Of a stretch of DNA of 64,000 nucleotides, positions 11,004 through 24,478 are shown in pieces. The DNA comes from Imbricaverruca yamaguchii (taxonomy: Eukaryota > Arthropoda > Thecostraca > Neoverrucidae). Positions within the stretch are counted from its first letter, which is position 1. Every line of letters starts with the position of its first letter. The stretch covers positions 91,001 through 155,000 of the forward strand of contig JAOTOL010001286.1 of NCBI GenBank assembly GCA_034440575.1. The letters run 5' to 3'. Under the pieces are notes generated by a model, which had not been told where the DNA came from, made no database searches, and saw only the letters and a list, made by a program, of their open reading frames with translations. The translations under genes and the position numbers were made by a program.

Positions 11004-11085
11004 ATCGTCATCGTCAACGTCATTGTCAACGTGATCGTCATCATCGACGTCATCGTCATTGTCAGCGTCACCATCACCCTCCCCT
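11004..11085. repeat. Imperfect gtcatc/gtcaac hexamer repeat
   Basis: gtcatc, gtcaac, gtcattgtc and related words repeat without interruption inside the left part of the hAT-like element. The stretch is open in several frames but has no recognisable protein. Confidence 0.75.
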
Positions 11086-11504
11086 CACTCCAAACACCAA
11101 CAAACACACAACGGCTCAAAATATTGTTCTGTTTATATGCAGGCTGAAACACACCGGCCTTGATGGAGCATCGGAGCACAACCGGCTTGAGCTGTGATGA
11201 CGATGGGTGAAGGTATCTTCTTGGTGTTTAATATTAGGGAGGGACGAAGCCAACGTTTTGGTGGGGTGAGTTCAGGGTCGGGAAGTTCACTATCTAAGCC
11301 TAATCTGTTTCTTTACGGTACAAAATATGCTGGTTAACATCAACTAAGTTTTATATGTAGCAGGGTGTTTTCTTCTTTCTCTCTTTATCTTTCTTAAAGA
11401 CATAAAAGACATAAAGACATAAAAGATTAGTGCAACTATGAGCCACAAGGGCCCTTCTTGGTTGCACTCTGTACACTAAACCAGTTGTCCACCAAATCTG
11501 CCAA

Positions 11505-12285
11505 TCAGCCCTCCCTGTAATACTGAAAAGCAAGCCCTCTATTCTTATAATGATTGTCTATGCTGTTTTTAAAGATGTTCAATGTGCTGCTACTGACGAT
11601 GCTTTCTGGCAGCTGGTTCGAGTGTTCCACTACCCTGTTGGTGAAGAAAGTTTGCCTTAACCTTGTTCTGATGTGGTTAACTTTAATTTTGAATTTATGA
11701 CCTCTAATTGCATCATTTCTGTTAATTTCAAACATTTCCCCAAGGTATCCCCTCTCCAGACCATTTACAAATTTAAAGACGTGGATGAGATCTCCTCTCA
11801 GCCTTCTATATCTAAGTGAAAACATATTCAATTTCTTCAATCTTTCCTCACATGCCAGGTTGCTTATGCCATTAACCATTTTTGTAGCCCACTTTTGTAC
11901 TCTCTCTAAAAGCCAACAATCTTTTTCATAGCTAGGAGACCAAGCTTAGATGCAGTATTCCAAATGTGGCCTGACGTATGCACAGTAAAGCTTCCTGATC
12001 ACTTCCTCACTTCTGTATGACACATTCCTATTTATTGCCCCGAGCATTCTCAGTGCCTTCTTCCTGGCTTCCTTGGTCTGTTCTGATGCCCCCAGTTTTG
12101 TGTTTAGAATAACACCTAAATCCTTCTGTTGAGTCACTGATAGCACTTGGCCACCCATCCCAGTTAAATTTCATTTGCCATTCTTCGGACCGCTTCACAA
12201 GTTCGTCTAAGTCTTTTTGCAGCGAGATATGCTCATCCTGACCTGTTATTGACCTAAAGACCTTCAAATCATCCGCAAATTTCAA
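11505..12285 (-). pseudogene. CR1-like ORF2, RT thumb and C-terminal part in three frames
   Basis: Segments 12285-12028 (KFADDLKVF, the catalytic FADD box), 12158-11946 (VLSVTQQKDLGVILNTKL, then an HLEYC motif) and 11879-11505 (SLRYRRLRGDLIHVFK... VVEHSNQLPES) are collinear with CR1-type proteins. Frameshifts and a stop near 11948 separate them. The last segment ends about 100 bp before the short-repeat tail. Confidence 0.8.
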
Positions 12286-12344
12286 AACTCTACTGCTTAG
12301 GCCACTTTCAATGTTATTTACAAATATAATGAACAGTAATGGCC

Positions 12345-13112
12345 CTAGTACTGACCCCTGGGGGCTCTACTAAGAATATTTTGCCATGATGACTTTGTAC
12401 CATTTAGCATCACTCTTTGCTGTCTATCTGAAAGCCACAACTCTATCCATTTTAAGATGCTACCTGCAATACCATGGGACTGAAGCTGTATCATTAACCG
12501 TTTACGGGGTACCTTGTCAAAGGCCTTACTAAAGTCAAGATATGCTACATCAACCTGATTTCCCTGATCAAATTGTTCTGTGGCGAAGTTCAAAAAGTCC
12601 AAGAGGTTTGTGAGACACGATCGTCCTTTTCTAAACCCATGTTGAGTATCTTGAATCAATCTGCTACCTTCCAGATAACTAACTATTCTATCCTTGATAA
12701 TGGATTCGAGTACCTTGCAGACTAGGGATGTGAGACTTATTGGCCTATAGTTTTCAACTTTCCCTCTTTCTCCTTTCTTGAAACTAGGAACTACATTTGC
12801 CCTTTTCCAATCGGTTGGAATTTCATTATGTGAAACTGACCTACAAAATATTATACTAAGTGGAAATGCCAGTTCCTTTTCAGTTTCCCGCAACACCCTA
12901 GCATAAATTTCATCAGGTCCTGCTGCCTTATTTGGGTTTATTTTCCTGATATGATTGTAAACAACATCACTATCAATGAAATCAACATCATTTGTCAGAT
13001 CCCATGTCACTGAACTATGGTGTACGGTCGGCAGATTGGTCATATCTTCCAATGTAAACACTGATTTGAACTGCTTGCTCAGCTCCTCAACCATCTCACT
13101 ATCCTCACCCAT
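12345..13112 (-). pseudogene. CR1-like ORF2, reverse transcriptase part
   Basis: This 255-residue frame carries RT fingers and palm: NKAAGPDEI, VVPSFKKGE, NYRPISLTS, HGFRKGRSC and a standard motif A, YLDFSKAFDKVP. It breaks just before the QGSVLGP motif: the sequence reads ...SRAPRGQY and then a stop, indicating a small deletion. The equivalent site is open in the copy at 52969-53412. Confidence 0.85.
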
Positions 13113-13197
13113 TGTAGTCCCGTTTACTTCCAGTGGACCAATTGTGCTAGAAACTTTACTCAGCTTGTAGAAACTAAAGAACTTTTTACTGTCCCCA

Positions 13198-14337
13198 TTA
13201 CAGTTTATAGCTAAATCCAGTTCTTTTGCTCGCTTTGCTGCTCTGGTTTTTTGCTTCAGTGTCTCTAGCTTTTCGATACGCCTTTAGATTAACGATATTT
13301 GAGGCTTCTTTAAAAACTCTAAATGCAGTTTTCTTAGCCTTAATTGCTTTTATCACGTCTGGTGTAAGCCATGCTGGCTTTCCTACCCTTCTTTTGCGTT
13401 TCTTTTGGGGGAAATGTCTAATCTGAGTTTCCTTCAAATAAGATTTGAACTTTTCCCACATTTCACAGGCATTTAAATTGGAGAATTCTTCTTCCCATCT
13501 GATGGCACTTAAAGCCGCTCTCATGCCATTAAAGTCTGCTCTGTTGAAATTTGGAACCTTTACCAAATTATCCTTGATAATTTCCCCTACATGTGCCTTG
13601 AATCTAACTATGTTATGGTCACTTTTTCCCAGAGTTTCGCCTACAGTCAAATCTTGAACCAAGTCACTTAAATCCGAGAATACAAGGTCCAAGAATGAAG
13701 CATGCCTGGTAGGTTCCGATACAAACTGGTGGAAGAACAGGTCCTCTTCAAGGCATTTCCTAAACATTTTGCATGATGGGGAGCCGACACCAGCATTTTC
13801 ATAACCTTTTAGATTAAAGTCACCGAGAATAAGGCACTTCCTCTTAAAGTTTCTACTGATTTCCTCACAAATCACCTTGTCAAGCTCCAGTTGCTGAGAA
13901 TGTGGCAGGGTTCCTGATCGGTAGAAAGCTCCTATCCTAAGAGTATTGCTGTTGCTTTTTCCCACAGTGACATCAAGCCAAATGGACTCCACAGACACAT
14001 TTTTATCCCCACCTGCTACTTTTTGAGAACTGAATAAGCTATTCATATAGAGCATTACACCACCCCCTTTCATTGCTGGACCCCTATTGCACGAAAACAT
14101 ATTGTATCCCTGGATCTCATAGTCCTGTAAGTTATCTCCAAAATACCCTTCACTGACCCATGCCTCCGTAATGCAAACAAAATCTGGTTCCTCCTCAGCA
14201 ACATGACACTTGAACTCATCAAATTTGGAACGGATACTCTGAGCATTAAACATCATACACTTAACAAATGCTCCATAACCACCTTTGGCATACTGAGGAG
14301 TTCTTTTATCACATATGGCTTTTTCATATTCCCTCCC
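13198..14337 (-). pseudogene. CR1-like ORF2, endonuclease part
   Basis: The frame is open from 14337 (just after TAA 14340-14338) to 13198. The first ATG at 14256 is internal, because homologous-looking sequence continues upstream. An APE-type endonuclease is visible: NAQSIRSK near the first Met, CITEAWV (catalytic Glu), GAFYRSG, LGDFN and SDHNIVRF. After it comes the linker with WLTPDVIKAIKAKK. The frame is lost at 13198, just before the RT segment. Confidence 0.8.
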
Positions 14338-14462
14338 TTATCTTATCAGCATAAACAGCATAAGTTATTAGGGGGCCCAAATCAACATTGAGGGGCCAAG
14401 ATCAAAATTGGTGGGGTCATGGCCCCCACAAAAGGATACAAATCGACACCCCTGGCATACAC

Positions 14463-16262
<1,800 letters not shown>

Positions 16263-17418
16263 ACAGGCTTGCCTTGTGGATTTTGTAAACTTCCTGTTCT
16301 TTGCTTCTTTTCATCTTGAACTGTTTTCTTAGACGCACCTGACTCACGTGCCTCCGTGGAGCGGCTGCTGATTTTGATAGGGCAGTGCCTACTTGAGGAC
16401 CATGTATCCTAATGAAGACAGCAGCCAAAACGTAGCTAAATATCACTGGAAGTTTTCATTTAAGTATCAATGTGCGCCCCATTATCATAGATCTGTCGAA
16501 CACCACCGCATTGCCATCAGCCCACCATTATTTTTGTTGAAATCTTTACAAGCCAGACTTACAAGGATGAACTCAGGCATGCTTGCGTTAACAAAGTTTG
16601 GCTTCTGACGCTTCCGTTCTGCAGAACGCAAGCTTCAGAAACCGAACAAGCTTACGACCGTGGTTTCCGCTCATAGCAATATTTCAGTAATTGGTATGTC
16701 AACTATTGCAAACACTCTCACCTACTCTGCACATGTGATGCAACAGAAAACGGACGGAAGCGTTTCACTGGGTGGGGCCGGGCCGTTCAACGATAGACAA
16801 ATTCACATAATATTTGCACGGATGGTCAGCTGGTGCTTGGCGATGCGCTCGCAACAAGGCAGGCTCTCATATAACTGTGGTGCCTATTCATCTCCCAGTG
16901 TGGAATTGGGGAAGTTTCTATCCTTCATGAGTGGATGCGCTATTTTTTCCCGATTACCCTCTCCCTTTCCTCCTAGTAACCAAAACAAAACTTCACCACT
17001 TAATTTTGTGGCTACAACTCATTTTTAACAACATAAAGCATTGGATTAAGGCGGCTCGGAGCCCTTATGGACGCACCCTGGGCCCGCATGTTTTTCGGGT
17101 CACTTTTCCATTTCTAGTGTTCAGTGGTGGGTGCTTACAAATGAGGTGTCTCTGTGCCTGGAGATGCCAAAATTTATGTAAAGCCCATGCCGTCAAACAC
17201 CAAATATCACCACCGCCATTCTTGCCAACTAACGCGCTTGGACGGCGCCTTGCGATGTGTTGCGGTGAGTGCCTGGGGTGATCGTGGTGAGTATGTGGCG
17301 TACGGTGGTGGCGATGTGTCCGTCGATGCTGTCGTTGGACTGGATGAGAAGCACCACTGATCTAATCTGGCGTGCGTGCAGGAGCGCTCTCAGTAATGTC
17401 ACTTTTGGAGGATTTTAA
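16263..17418. other. No gene recognised
   Basis: Short ORFs only, none with a recognisable domain. The right edge has tggtgg-rich sequence at 17200-17330. Confidence 0.35.
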
Positions 17419-17594
17419 CATAACTACAGCGATCCTTGGTTGGTTGTTGGTTTTACGACACATCGACCGTTGAGTCATGCAGCGTCGCCAATCTCTCACG
17501 CCGATTGGTGGCGGGCGAAGAGTAGCGACAGGTGAGACTCGAGCCCACAACCTTTCGATTGACACGAGCAACTTACCCCTAGGCTACTCGTCCC
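17419..17594 (-). mobile_element. SINE family B copy
   Basis: On the minus strand the head reads ggggacgagtagcctagggg and has a GGTTGTGGGCTCGAGTCTCAC B-box region. The family body (gctactcttcgcccgc, attggcgacgctgcatg) and tail (gtcgtaaaaccaacaacc) follow. An extra tail, aacataactacagcgatcc on plus, is shared only with the copy at 20694, which suggests a subfamily. Confidence 0.8.
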
Positions 17595-20500
17595 CTGTGG
17601 TTTTGGAGAGCTATTCCTCCACCGCCCAGGGGTCATGTGATCCCATGGGCCACCATCGTCCCGACGGCAGACGGATAACTCTCCCGTGGGTGTAGGTGTG
17701 GTGGTGTTCATGCTAAATGGTGGTGGTGCGGGTATGGAGATGTATGTGTTTGAGGTGTGCACTGTGTTATATAACGGGTGAACAGGTGGTAGGCGGGTGG
17801 CGTACATGTACGCCAAATGGAATCATATAGGACCGTTATTGAACTTTCAGAGTTACTCGAAACAGCATTATCTACCTCTTTTGGACAAATACAATTTCGT
17901 TCCTCAATATTGATGATAGGTGAGCGAAACAAAGATGTAACACGTCCAAAAAGTCAAGGTCACTGATCAGGTCAAGGTCAAGTACCGGGAGATGTGTGAT
18001 GGGTGGGTGAGGTTCACAATTGAAGAAACAGATGGCGTTTAGAAAAGGCAATGAGTACCTCCAAAAGGAAACCAAATGTACGCCGCTCATGAAAAATGAG
18101 AATACAACTAATACAAATATCTTCTTTGTTAGGAAATTTGAAAAGCAATAATCACGAAAACGAAAAATCATGTCCAAGGTGAGTACCTCAGTCACGTCAC
18201 GGCTTGAGCTGCACATTTGCTGTGTTTGGCCTTTTTCCGTCGCAGTAGTTCGTATTTCATCCCACGCGGCACCTGTTATGCAATACGGGACGTTCCAGGT
18301 CCCGTGCCCCGAGTGTCATATGGAGTCCTCGCGACATTCCAGGTAAAATCTCAGCGAATTGACAGGATATTCCCGTGGAACTTTGTTTACGCGTGCATTG
18401 TAATTCCCCACCACATAATCCCGGTTAAACATAAATCAGCTACGTTACGCGCACAAAGCGGCACTTCGGTTACAACCTTTGTCTAGCGGCCTGCCCTGAA
18501 GTTGAATTTTGTATCTGGATCTTTAGTTGCTCAGTTGTCTTTACACCCACATTCAACTTTTGACTGTATCTTGAATTGATTGTCCATGAAAAAAAAATTG
18601 AACGTTCATCTAAAATCCATACTGAGAAGAGGTCATGACCTGACCGAACCGTATCAACTCCGATGTTTTAGAAGACAGAAACTCAATGTTTTACACAATG
18701 TGTGCCCAACTGTCGGAAGGTAGGCCAAACTCCAAAACGATATTGTGAATGGCCGAGAAGTTAGCTAAAAGCACCTTCAGATAGGGTATAACATATTTCT
18801 GCACTGGGATGGTTAACCCATCCCGTCTCTGGGGAGGTCTTCAACCACCCCTCTCAGGTTTTTTCGCGGACAGCGGACGAACGGCGCGCGGCAGCGCGCC
18901 CAAGTTTGACACACCTATTTCCACATCAATTTGGTATGCTGTTTCAAAATTTTGAAGTCATGCCATTCAGGGTCAACGAGTTAGTCAAGGTCAAGTGATG
19001 TCACCTCCAAAAATGTTCGACCAGTCGTCACGCTTTAACGGATACAGATATTTTAATGAAGCTTTCAGCGCTTGCTTATCTTTAGAGATACAACAAAACG
19101 TACGAGTAGAACTTGTTATTTTTCGTTTTTGACTACATATACATTTTGCATATTTTCCAATTGCAGTTCAAATAGAAGATTCTGGCTAAAGTAAGCATTT
19201 TTTATTAGGGCAAGTTGACTTCCAACAACGTTTCTCGGTCTGTTCTATCCATTGCAAGAGGAAAATTAAAGAAAACGTGAAGTCTAATCTTTAAGTTTCA
19301 AAAAAATATTATTATTTTGGTGGGCCAAATAATTTAATTGATTGGTGGATTTTGCTGTCCTTTTCTCATTCCAAATACACTTATTTCACATATCCCACAA
19401 ATCAACTCCCCAAAGCCAAAAAAATAATGTAAGTCGTGAAAATCCAGCCCCCCTGGTGACCTCACTTTCGGTGAAAATTGTTTTGGGGTGGATCCGGACC
19501 CTACTCGTCGAGCGCTTTCCGATTAAACCTATTTCGTTTTCGTGCGATGCTTAGTTTGGATTTTAGAGGGGGTTACTATCCGCCCCCCCCGAGACGGGGT
19601 GACGGCGCAGGTTAATTATCTCAATGTAGGCTGGCTGACCCGGGTTATGATATTGCATGTCATCTCCTTCGTAACATCTTGTCCTGTGGAATAGTGATGC
19701 TGTGACTTCGCCCTCAGGGGTGTCATATGTATGAGTTGCAGCCAGATACCTGGGGCGTGCTATAAACAAGGAGGAAACGATGGTTAATTAGAATACGAAT
19801 ACGTCGCCAACTATATGTACGTGTCAGACTAAATACGGAACAACTACAGCGTTGCAAATTGAAGCGTGGCTTCAGTAGTGCATTACATAGTTGAAAAAAA
19901 CGGCCATCCCAGAGGGGCGACACTAGCGAGATGTGCTCAAGACCTGTAATACTTCTGGCCATTTGGTGGACACAAGTTCTTTAACACGCGCCCTGGAGGG
20001 AAGGACGAAATTCGCCCACTCCTCCGGCTTTTCGTACATAACTCCAAATTTTGCCGCCCAATATACGCCATTGTTCATGTACCTGCTTAGAAATGACCAG
20101 CGCGTTATTCAAAGGAAGAAAAATGGAAATCTGACGAACATTTTTTCGAGTTAGGGGCCGTTGAAATAAAAATAATTTCGTAGTGCCAGAAAACAAAAAT
20201 CGGCGCCGATGCGCTTCCCGTGCATTGGCAAAAGGGAGTCTTCTTGGCAACACTAGCGACTTGTTTGATGTAAAAGTTTATGCTATTTTTCTTCAGTCAT
20301 ATTAGATCACCGACGTCAAGTCAGGTCAAGTTCATGACAGGTTAATGGAACCAAACTTAGTCAACTGGAATGTCCTCATAAATGCAAATGACTGTCATGC
20401 GATTGATGTCACTCTGCATTTACTCCCTACACATCCGGAAAACTACTGTTTGTCATTGTGTACTTAAGCGTTTCCATACTTTATTGATGTATTTCACTCC

Positions 20501-20693
20501 TTTCTTTGCGAAGCCGATTGCGCCGAGCCGCCCAACGGAGCAGTCGGACGGGCGACCCCGTTCCGGTAACTGGAGCAGGCAATGACCTGATAAAGTGCTG
20601 CTATATAGGTGACCTGAGGTCAAATACCGGGTCTATTACCTGTATTGCATCATTAATAATGTCTAAAACATCAGTAATGCTCCTATTGAAGCC
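17595..20693. other. No gene recognised in 3.1 kb
   Basis: AT-rich sequence holds scattered gtcaaggtca words (17950-18990) and short ORFs without domains. I could not identify a mobile element or RNA gene. An 89-residue ORF at 18217-18486 looks random. Confidence 0.35.
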
Positions 20694-20878
20694 TTTAAAC
20701 ATAACTACAGCGATCCTTGGTTGGTTATTGGTTTTACGACACATCAACCGTTAAGTCATCCACCGTCGCCAACCTCTCACGCCGATTGGTCGCGGGCGAA
20801 GAGTAGCGACAGGCGAGACCCGAACCCACAACCTTTCGATTGGGAGAAGAACAACTTACCCCTAGACTATTCGCCCCC
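20694..20878 (-). mobile_element. SINE family B copy
   Basis: It has the same head, body and tail as the copy at 17419, including the extra aacataactacagcgatcc end. The head here reads ggggcgaatagtctagggg. Several point differences show that it is an older, diverged copy. Confidence 0.8.
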
Positions 20879-22020
20879 TAATTACGGCGACCCATAACAA
20901 TGACAAGGCAAGCCACGCAAACCATACATTTGGGAAAATTGACATCATTGGACCTTGTATATGGTATGACCTAAGGTCACGAAATTTGTACACCATAGAG
21001 TTCACTACCGCACCCACAAACCCTGTGAATTTCGTTGTTCCAGCTTTAATAGGAACATATCTTAGGGGGCAGAATCCACCCCCCTCCTCACCCTCCAGTG
21101 CGCGTAATTCTCAGAGGTCCTCCAGGGCGAGTGTTAAGTTGCATAAACCTCAGATGTTCGAATCCAGCCATTTTCCAAATTAGGCTGCCTACTGGTAGTT
21201 CTTGCTCACACAAAAAATTAACTGCTTCGACACATTGCGAACCAGACAAAGAAACGGATGACTTAAAAACTGCGTGCTACTGCACGCTCTCTCCTTGTGT
21301 CTGCTCAGTGCTGTAAACACGACCAATATTACGGTCGGTGATATCTGACCATATCTGATAGTACCCAACTCGGGCCCCGGAGCCAACTAATTTGGCGAGC
21401 CAAGGAGTCCTCGGCGCTCTGTACCAGATATTCACCACGATCGACCAGTGGTACAATGCAGATGCATTTTGGAAAGACAGCCGAGACGTTTTCTGTATGT
21501 ATTCTGCATCATTTACACATTTGTCGAGGCTTTAAAGCTAAATTTCAATACCGAAATCCGCCAGCCTGTTCTGGCGTGGCGGCGCGCGCCACGCGCGCAC
21601 TCCGGGCGGGACCGCGTACAACACCAACAAAACAATTTCAACAGAATGCCCGGACGCAAAGCAGGCCACACGACAGGCGGACGCGCCGACCCGGCCGCGG
21701 GCGCTGTCCCGACCGCGGGCGCTGTCCCGGGCGCGGGCGCGAACCGCGCTCCGGAAGTGACCGTTTCCGACTCCGCGCGGCTCAGCGCGGCGTGCGGCGA
21801 GCCGGCGCCGCCGAGCCTGCCCGGCGCTCACCCGTTCAGGTCAAACGAACACCACGCGAACGGCACCAATGAAAACCGCGTAACCTGCCTGCATGATCTG
21901 GGGCACTTATCGTGATGACGTGCGGCAAAGAGTGGAGACTGCCCGCCTCCCCGTCGGAACGCCGGACAAATCGGTGTAAAAAAATGGGAGTTAGTCATCA
22001 CCGGCTGGGCTATAAATAAC
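20879..22020. other. No gene recognised; GC-rich island at about 21560-21860
   Basis: The CpG-rich part gives overlapping ORFs on both strands (for example 21448-21915), rich in Ala, Gly and Arg and with a repeated gcgggcgctgtcccg phrase. This looks compositional. It could be a CpG-island promoter, but no conserved protein start is evident. Confidence 0.35.
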
Positions 22021-22044
22021 TATGTGTATGGGTATATATGTACG

Positions 22045-22112
<68 letters not shown>
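22021..22112. repeat. (TA)n microsatellite
   Basis: Imperfect tatgtgtatgggtatata passes into an uninterrupted TA run of about 70 bp. Confidence 0.95.
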
Positions 22113-22116
<4 letters not shown>

Positions 22117-22654
22117 GACAGGACCACACGGGAAGACTACGCTAGGTTCATGTCAACAATCACTGTGGCATTATTTACATAGACGTCTGCGGCACTGAAG
22201 CGGGAGTCGCGCGCTGCCCCCGACATTTTTTGGTCATCTTATTGCATGGCGCAGCCAGAAGTCGTGGACGCCGGGCTACACGGCCGTGCAGTCCAGCACC
22301 GGAGGACAACCAATGACAACTGCTCAGACGCTGCTCCACTCGTGAAAATCGATCGTTCAACAACCCGACATTGGCGCCTCGGAGCTGCTTCCAAGTCGGC
22401 CTTTTGCACGTCCGCCGATCTGGTTGAAACACCATACAGAAATGACACGTCTTCATTGCAGCGATGATGTGAGTGTGCGCGTATTGGCTGGTCGGCCGGG
22501 CGCCACCGCCGGAGGAGACAGTCATTGTCGCAATATGTGCCCGGGACAGCGGCAGGGTCACCATCGGTTGCAGTTGGCGCATCCGATCTAGCCGTGACGT
22601 GACGTGACGTGGCCGCTGATGTGCAGCCGGGTATGCAGGCTGCACTGATGGGAT

Positions 22655-22802
22655 CAAGAGGGGAAGTACCGTGCTGTGATGCGAGGAGATACGAGGGAAG
22701 GCACCGTGCTACGTGACGGGGAGTAGAGGCGTGAAGAGCACCGTGCTGAGTGATGCGAGGGGAGCAGGGAAAGGAGTGCACCTTGCTGAGTGACGGGGAG
22801 CG
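22655..22802. repeat. Degenerate tandem repeat of about 45-50 bp
   Basis: Words like aagcaccgtgctgagtgatg, gaggggag and gtgacggggag recur three to four times. It lies about 1.6 kb downstream of the NFI-like stop codon. Confidence 0.55.
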
Positions 22803-22803
22803 G

Positions 22804-22878
22804 CAGGGGTATGGGTGGGGGTGGAGGTGGGGGTGGAGGTGGGGGTGGAGGTGGGGGTGGAGGTGGAGGTGGGGGAGG
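22804..22878 (+). repeat. G-rich 12-bp minisatellite, possible G-quadruplex
   Basis: Five to six copies of ggaggtgggggt give many G-runs of three to five on the plus strand. On the minus strand it reads as a His/Pro-rich ORF, which I consider spurious. Confidence 0.85.
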
Positions 22879-22978
22879 GGTAGCAACAGAACAGGAGTAC
22901 CATAATCAGTGGCAGACGAGGAGAGTCGCCAGCACCGCGCTGGCGACCACATAGCAGCACAGTGGGGAACAATGGGAG

Positions 22979-23405
22979 AGAAGCAGACCAGACAGGCGGA
23001 CAATATCTCTATGTGTAACGGATCCTGACCGAGAATACTGTGCTCGTAGCAAATACCAGGACAGGGCTGGACAATACTGCGCCGGGTAGCACATATCAGG
23101 CCAACCGATAATATTGGTATGTGTGCACAGACCAGGAAAGAAGAGAATACTGTGTTAGACAATACAGACGCGGGAAGTGAAGAACATTCACAGGTAATAC
23201 AGATCAGAACAACAAAAATACTGTGTGATGTGCACAGAACCGGACAGATATAAAATATTGTGTTCGACAACACAGACCCGAATAGAGAACATTGCATGTG
23301 ACACACACGGATAGCGGAGAAACTACTGGATTGTGGAGTAGCGCCGGGAAATTATATGTACTGTGCAATGGGTCCCGACAGAGAATACCGTGCGGAGTGT
23401 TAGAG
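22979..23405. repeat. Degenerate repeat with gagaatactgtg words
   Basis: gagaatactgtg, gacaatactg, aatattgtgttcgac and cacagaccrgg recur at roughly 50-65 bp spacing, about seven times. The 355-residue minus-strand ORF across this area (23306-22239) appears to be a by-product of these repeats and of the G-rich array. Confidence 0.5.
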
Positions 23406-24361
23406 ACCAGGGAGCAACAGCCTGGCGGCACCCACCTCTGATCAGCGCCTACCGACCACGGCCAACACAGCTAGGCGGCCTGACGTCCGGATCAGCCGGC
23501 CAGCAGGCCGTCACGGAGCCACCGCAACAGGCGGCCGGCGCAGTGTGCACCTGCCGCCATCACGGCGACAGGTGGCAACTACCGGCCAGCACCTCTGCCA
23601 AGGCAGCTCCATGTGCTACACCAAACCGGACACACCACGGTGGTGTCGCTCAAAGCCACGCTCCGCCCCGAGTACGGACCGCCGCTACAAGCTCTCCGCG
23701 GCGCGCCAATGAGTACAACAAGGACCGTGCGGCTTATGTAGATTAGCTGCGAGCAAACCCACCGACACGCTCGCTAGTGCACAACAAGACCTAACCACCA
23801 ACAGTCGGCTATTGCATAATGAGACAAGGCAGCTATTTCGGCTACTATAGTGCCTGAAAGACCTAGCATTCCTCGCACTAACGCTAGCTACAGAGACGGA
23901 GGCGGGGCGGCGGGGCGGCGGGGCGGCGAGCCGGCGGGGCGGCGGCGATGGCGGCGGCGATGGCGGTGTTGGGGCGGCGAGGAGGCGGTGCTCACGACTT
24001 TCTTTCGCGCACTGCGACCAACGCGGCCGCCAGCTACTCTCACGCTATCACAGAATGGGGCCGCTGCCCCGACTCAAACCATCTGCAGCCTGAACAAAAC
24101 GACTAGATGCACGCGCGTGATCAACACGGACCGGGGCCGCCCTGCGCGCGCCAGATGGCGCCAGCCGCCGCCCACGCACTCGCGCCTGCCGGCCGCCCGC
24201 CGTCGCAGCGCGCTACGCTAAGGCGGGCCGGACGCACGCCAGGCACTTGCCGGCGGCCGGGCGGCCGTGGAGGCGCCGGCTTTGGCACACGTCACGGCCG
24301 TGACTAGAGACAGAGAGAGAGAGAGCGTGCGACCACCGCCCGACGGGGCGGCGACCGCCGC
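23406..24361. other. Possible 3' UTR and flank of the NFI-like gene
   Basis: Very GC-rich, with a (ggcggggc)n-like run at 23898-23982 and a short (ag)n at 24307-24325. The NFI-like stop codon is at 24364-24362, so part of this should be transcribed 3' UTR on the minus strand. I saw no convincing polyadenylation signal near the stop. Confidence 0.4.
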
Positions 24362-24474
24362 TCACGGCTGCTTGGCGGCCGGCGACGTCGGCGGCTGGCT
24401 GGAAGGCGATGCGACAACCACCGTGGCCGGGCCAGAGCTGGCCGCCGAATCCAGACTGTCGGCCGCGTGTACCA
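24362..24474 (-). CDS. NfI: NFI-like gene, last coding exon (G)
   Basis: The minus strand reads cggtacttcacctcag at the acceptor (AG 24476-24475). An open frame then starts with two nucleotides completing a codon (phase 1) and ends at TGA (24364-24362). The peptide begins VHAADSLDSAASSG and ends PAAKQP, so it is Ala/Ser/Pro-rich, as expected for a transactivation tail. The phase matches the donor of exon F, and the join reads GIIDD-V-VHAAD. Seen: acceptor, phase and stop. Inferred: membership of the NFI gene, which rests on the upstream exons because this tail is not itself conserved. The intron immediately upstream is the 3.7-kb satellite. Confidence 0.6.
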
Positions 24475-24478
24475 CTGA

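Larger units (their letters stand above)
11398..14340 (-). mobile_element. CR1-like non-LTR retrotransposon, 5'-truncated, copy 1
   Basis: On the minus strand an endonuclease segment, an RT segment and a C-terminal segment follow each other. The 3' end near 11398-11425 is a short array of (ctttatgt)-like units. Tails of short, about 8-bp, repeats are typical of CR1-group LINEs. A second copy at 51818-54025 ends with the same sequence and tail. In-frame stops and frameshifts between segments show that it is dead. The 5' limit is put near an in-frame TAA at 14340-14338, beyond which hAT-like sequence resumes. Confidence 0.8.
10714..14454. mobile_element. hAT-like DNA element, interrupted by a CR1-like LINE
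   Basis: The left end starts CAGGGGTGTCGATTT at 10714, and the reverse complement of the right end starting at 14454 is identical over 15 bp. An exact 8-bp duplication, gcatacac, flanks it (10706-10713 and 14455-14462). CAGGGGTG-type ends with 8-bp duplications are characteristic of the hAT superfamily. The outer parts (10728 to about 11397, and 14341-14439) show no transposase, so it is a non-autonomous or decayed element. Most of the interior is the later LINE insertion at 11398-14340. Confidence 0.8.

Noticed and set aside
21448..21915. Two overlapping plus-strand ORFs of 138-155 residues in a CpG-rich island
   Set aside because: They are Ala/Gly/Arg-rich and open in several frames and on both strands, which indicates composition rather than coding.
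22239..23306. 355-residue minus-strand ORF downstream of the NFI-like stop
   Set aside because: It runs through degenerate repeats and a His/Pro-coding G-rich array. The amino-acid pattern follows the repeats and no domain is seen.
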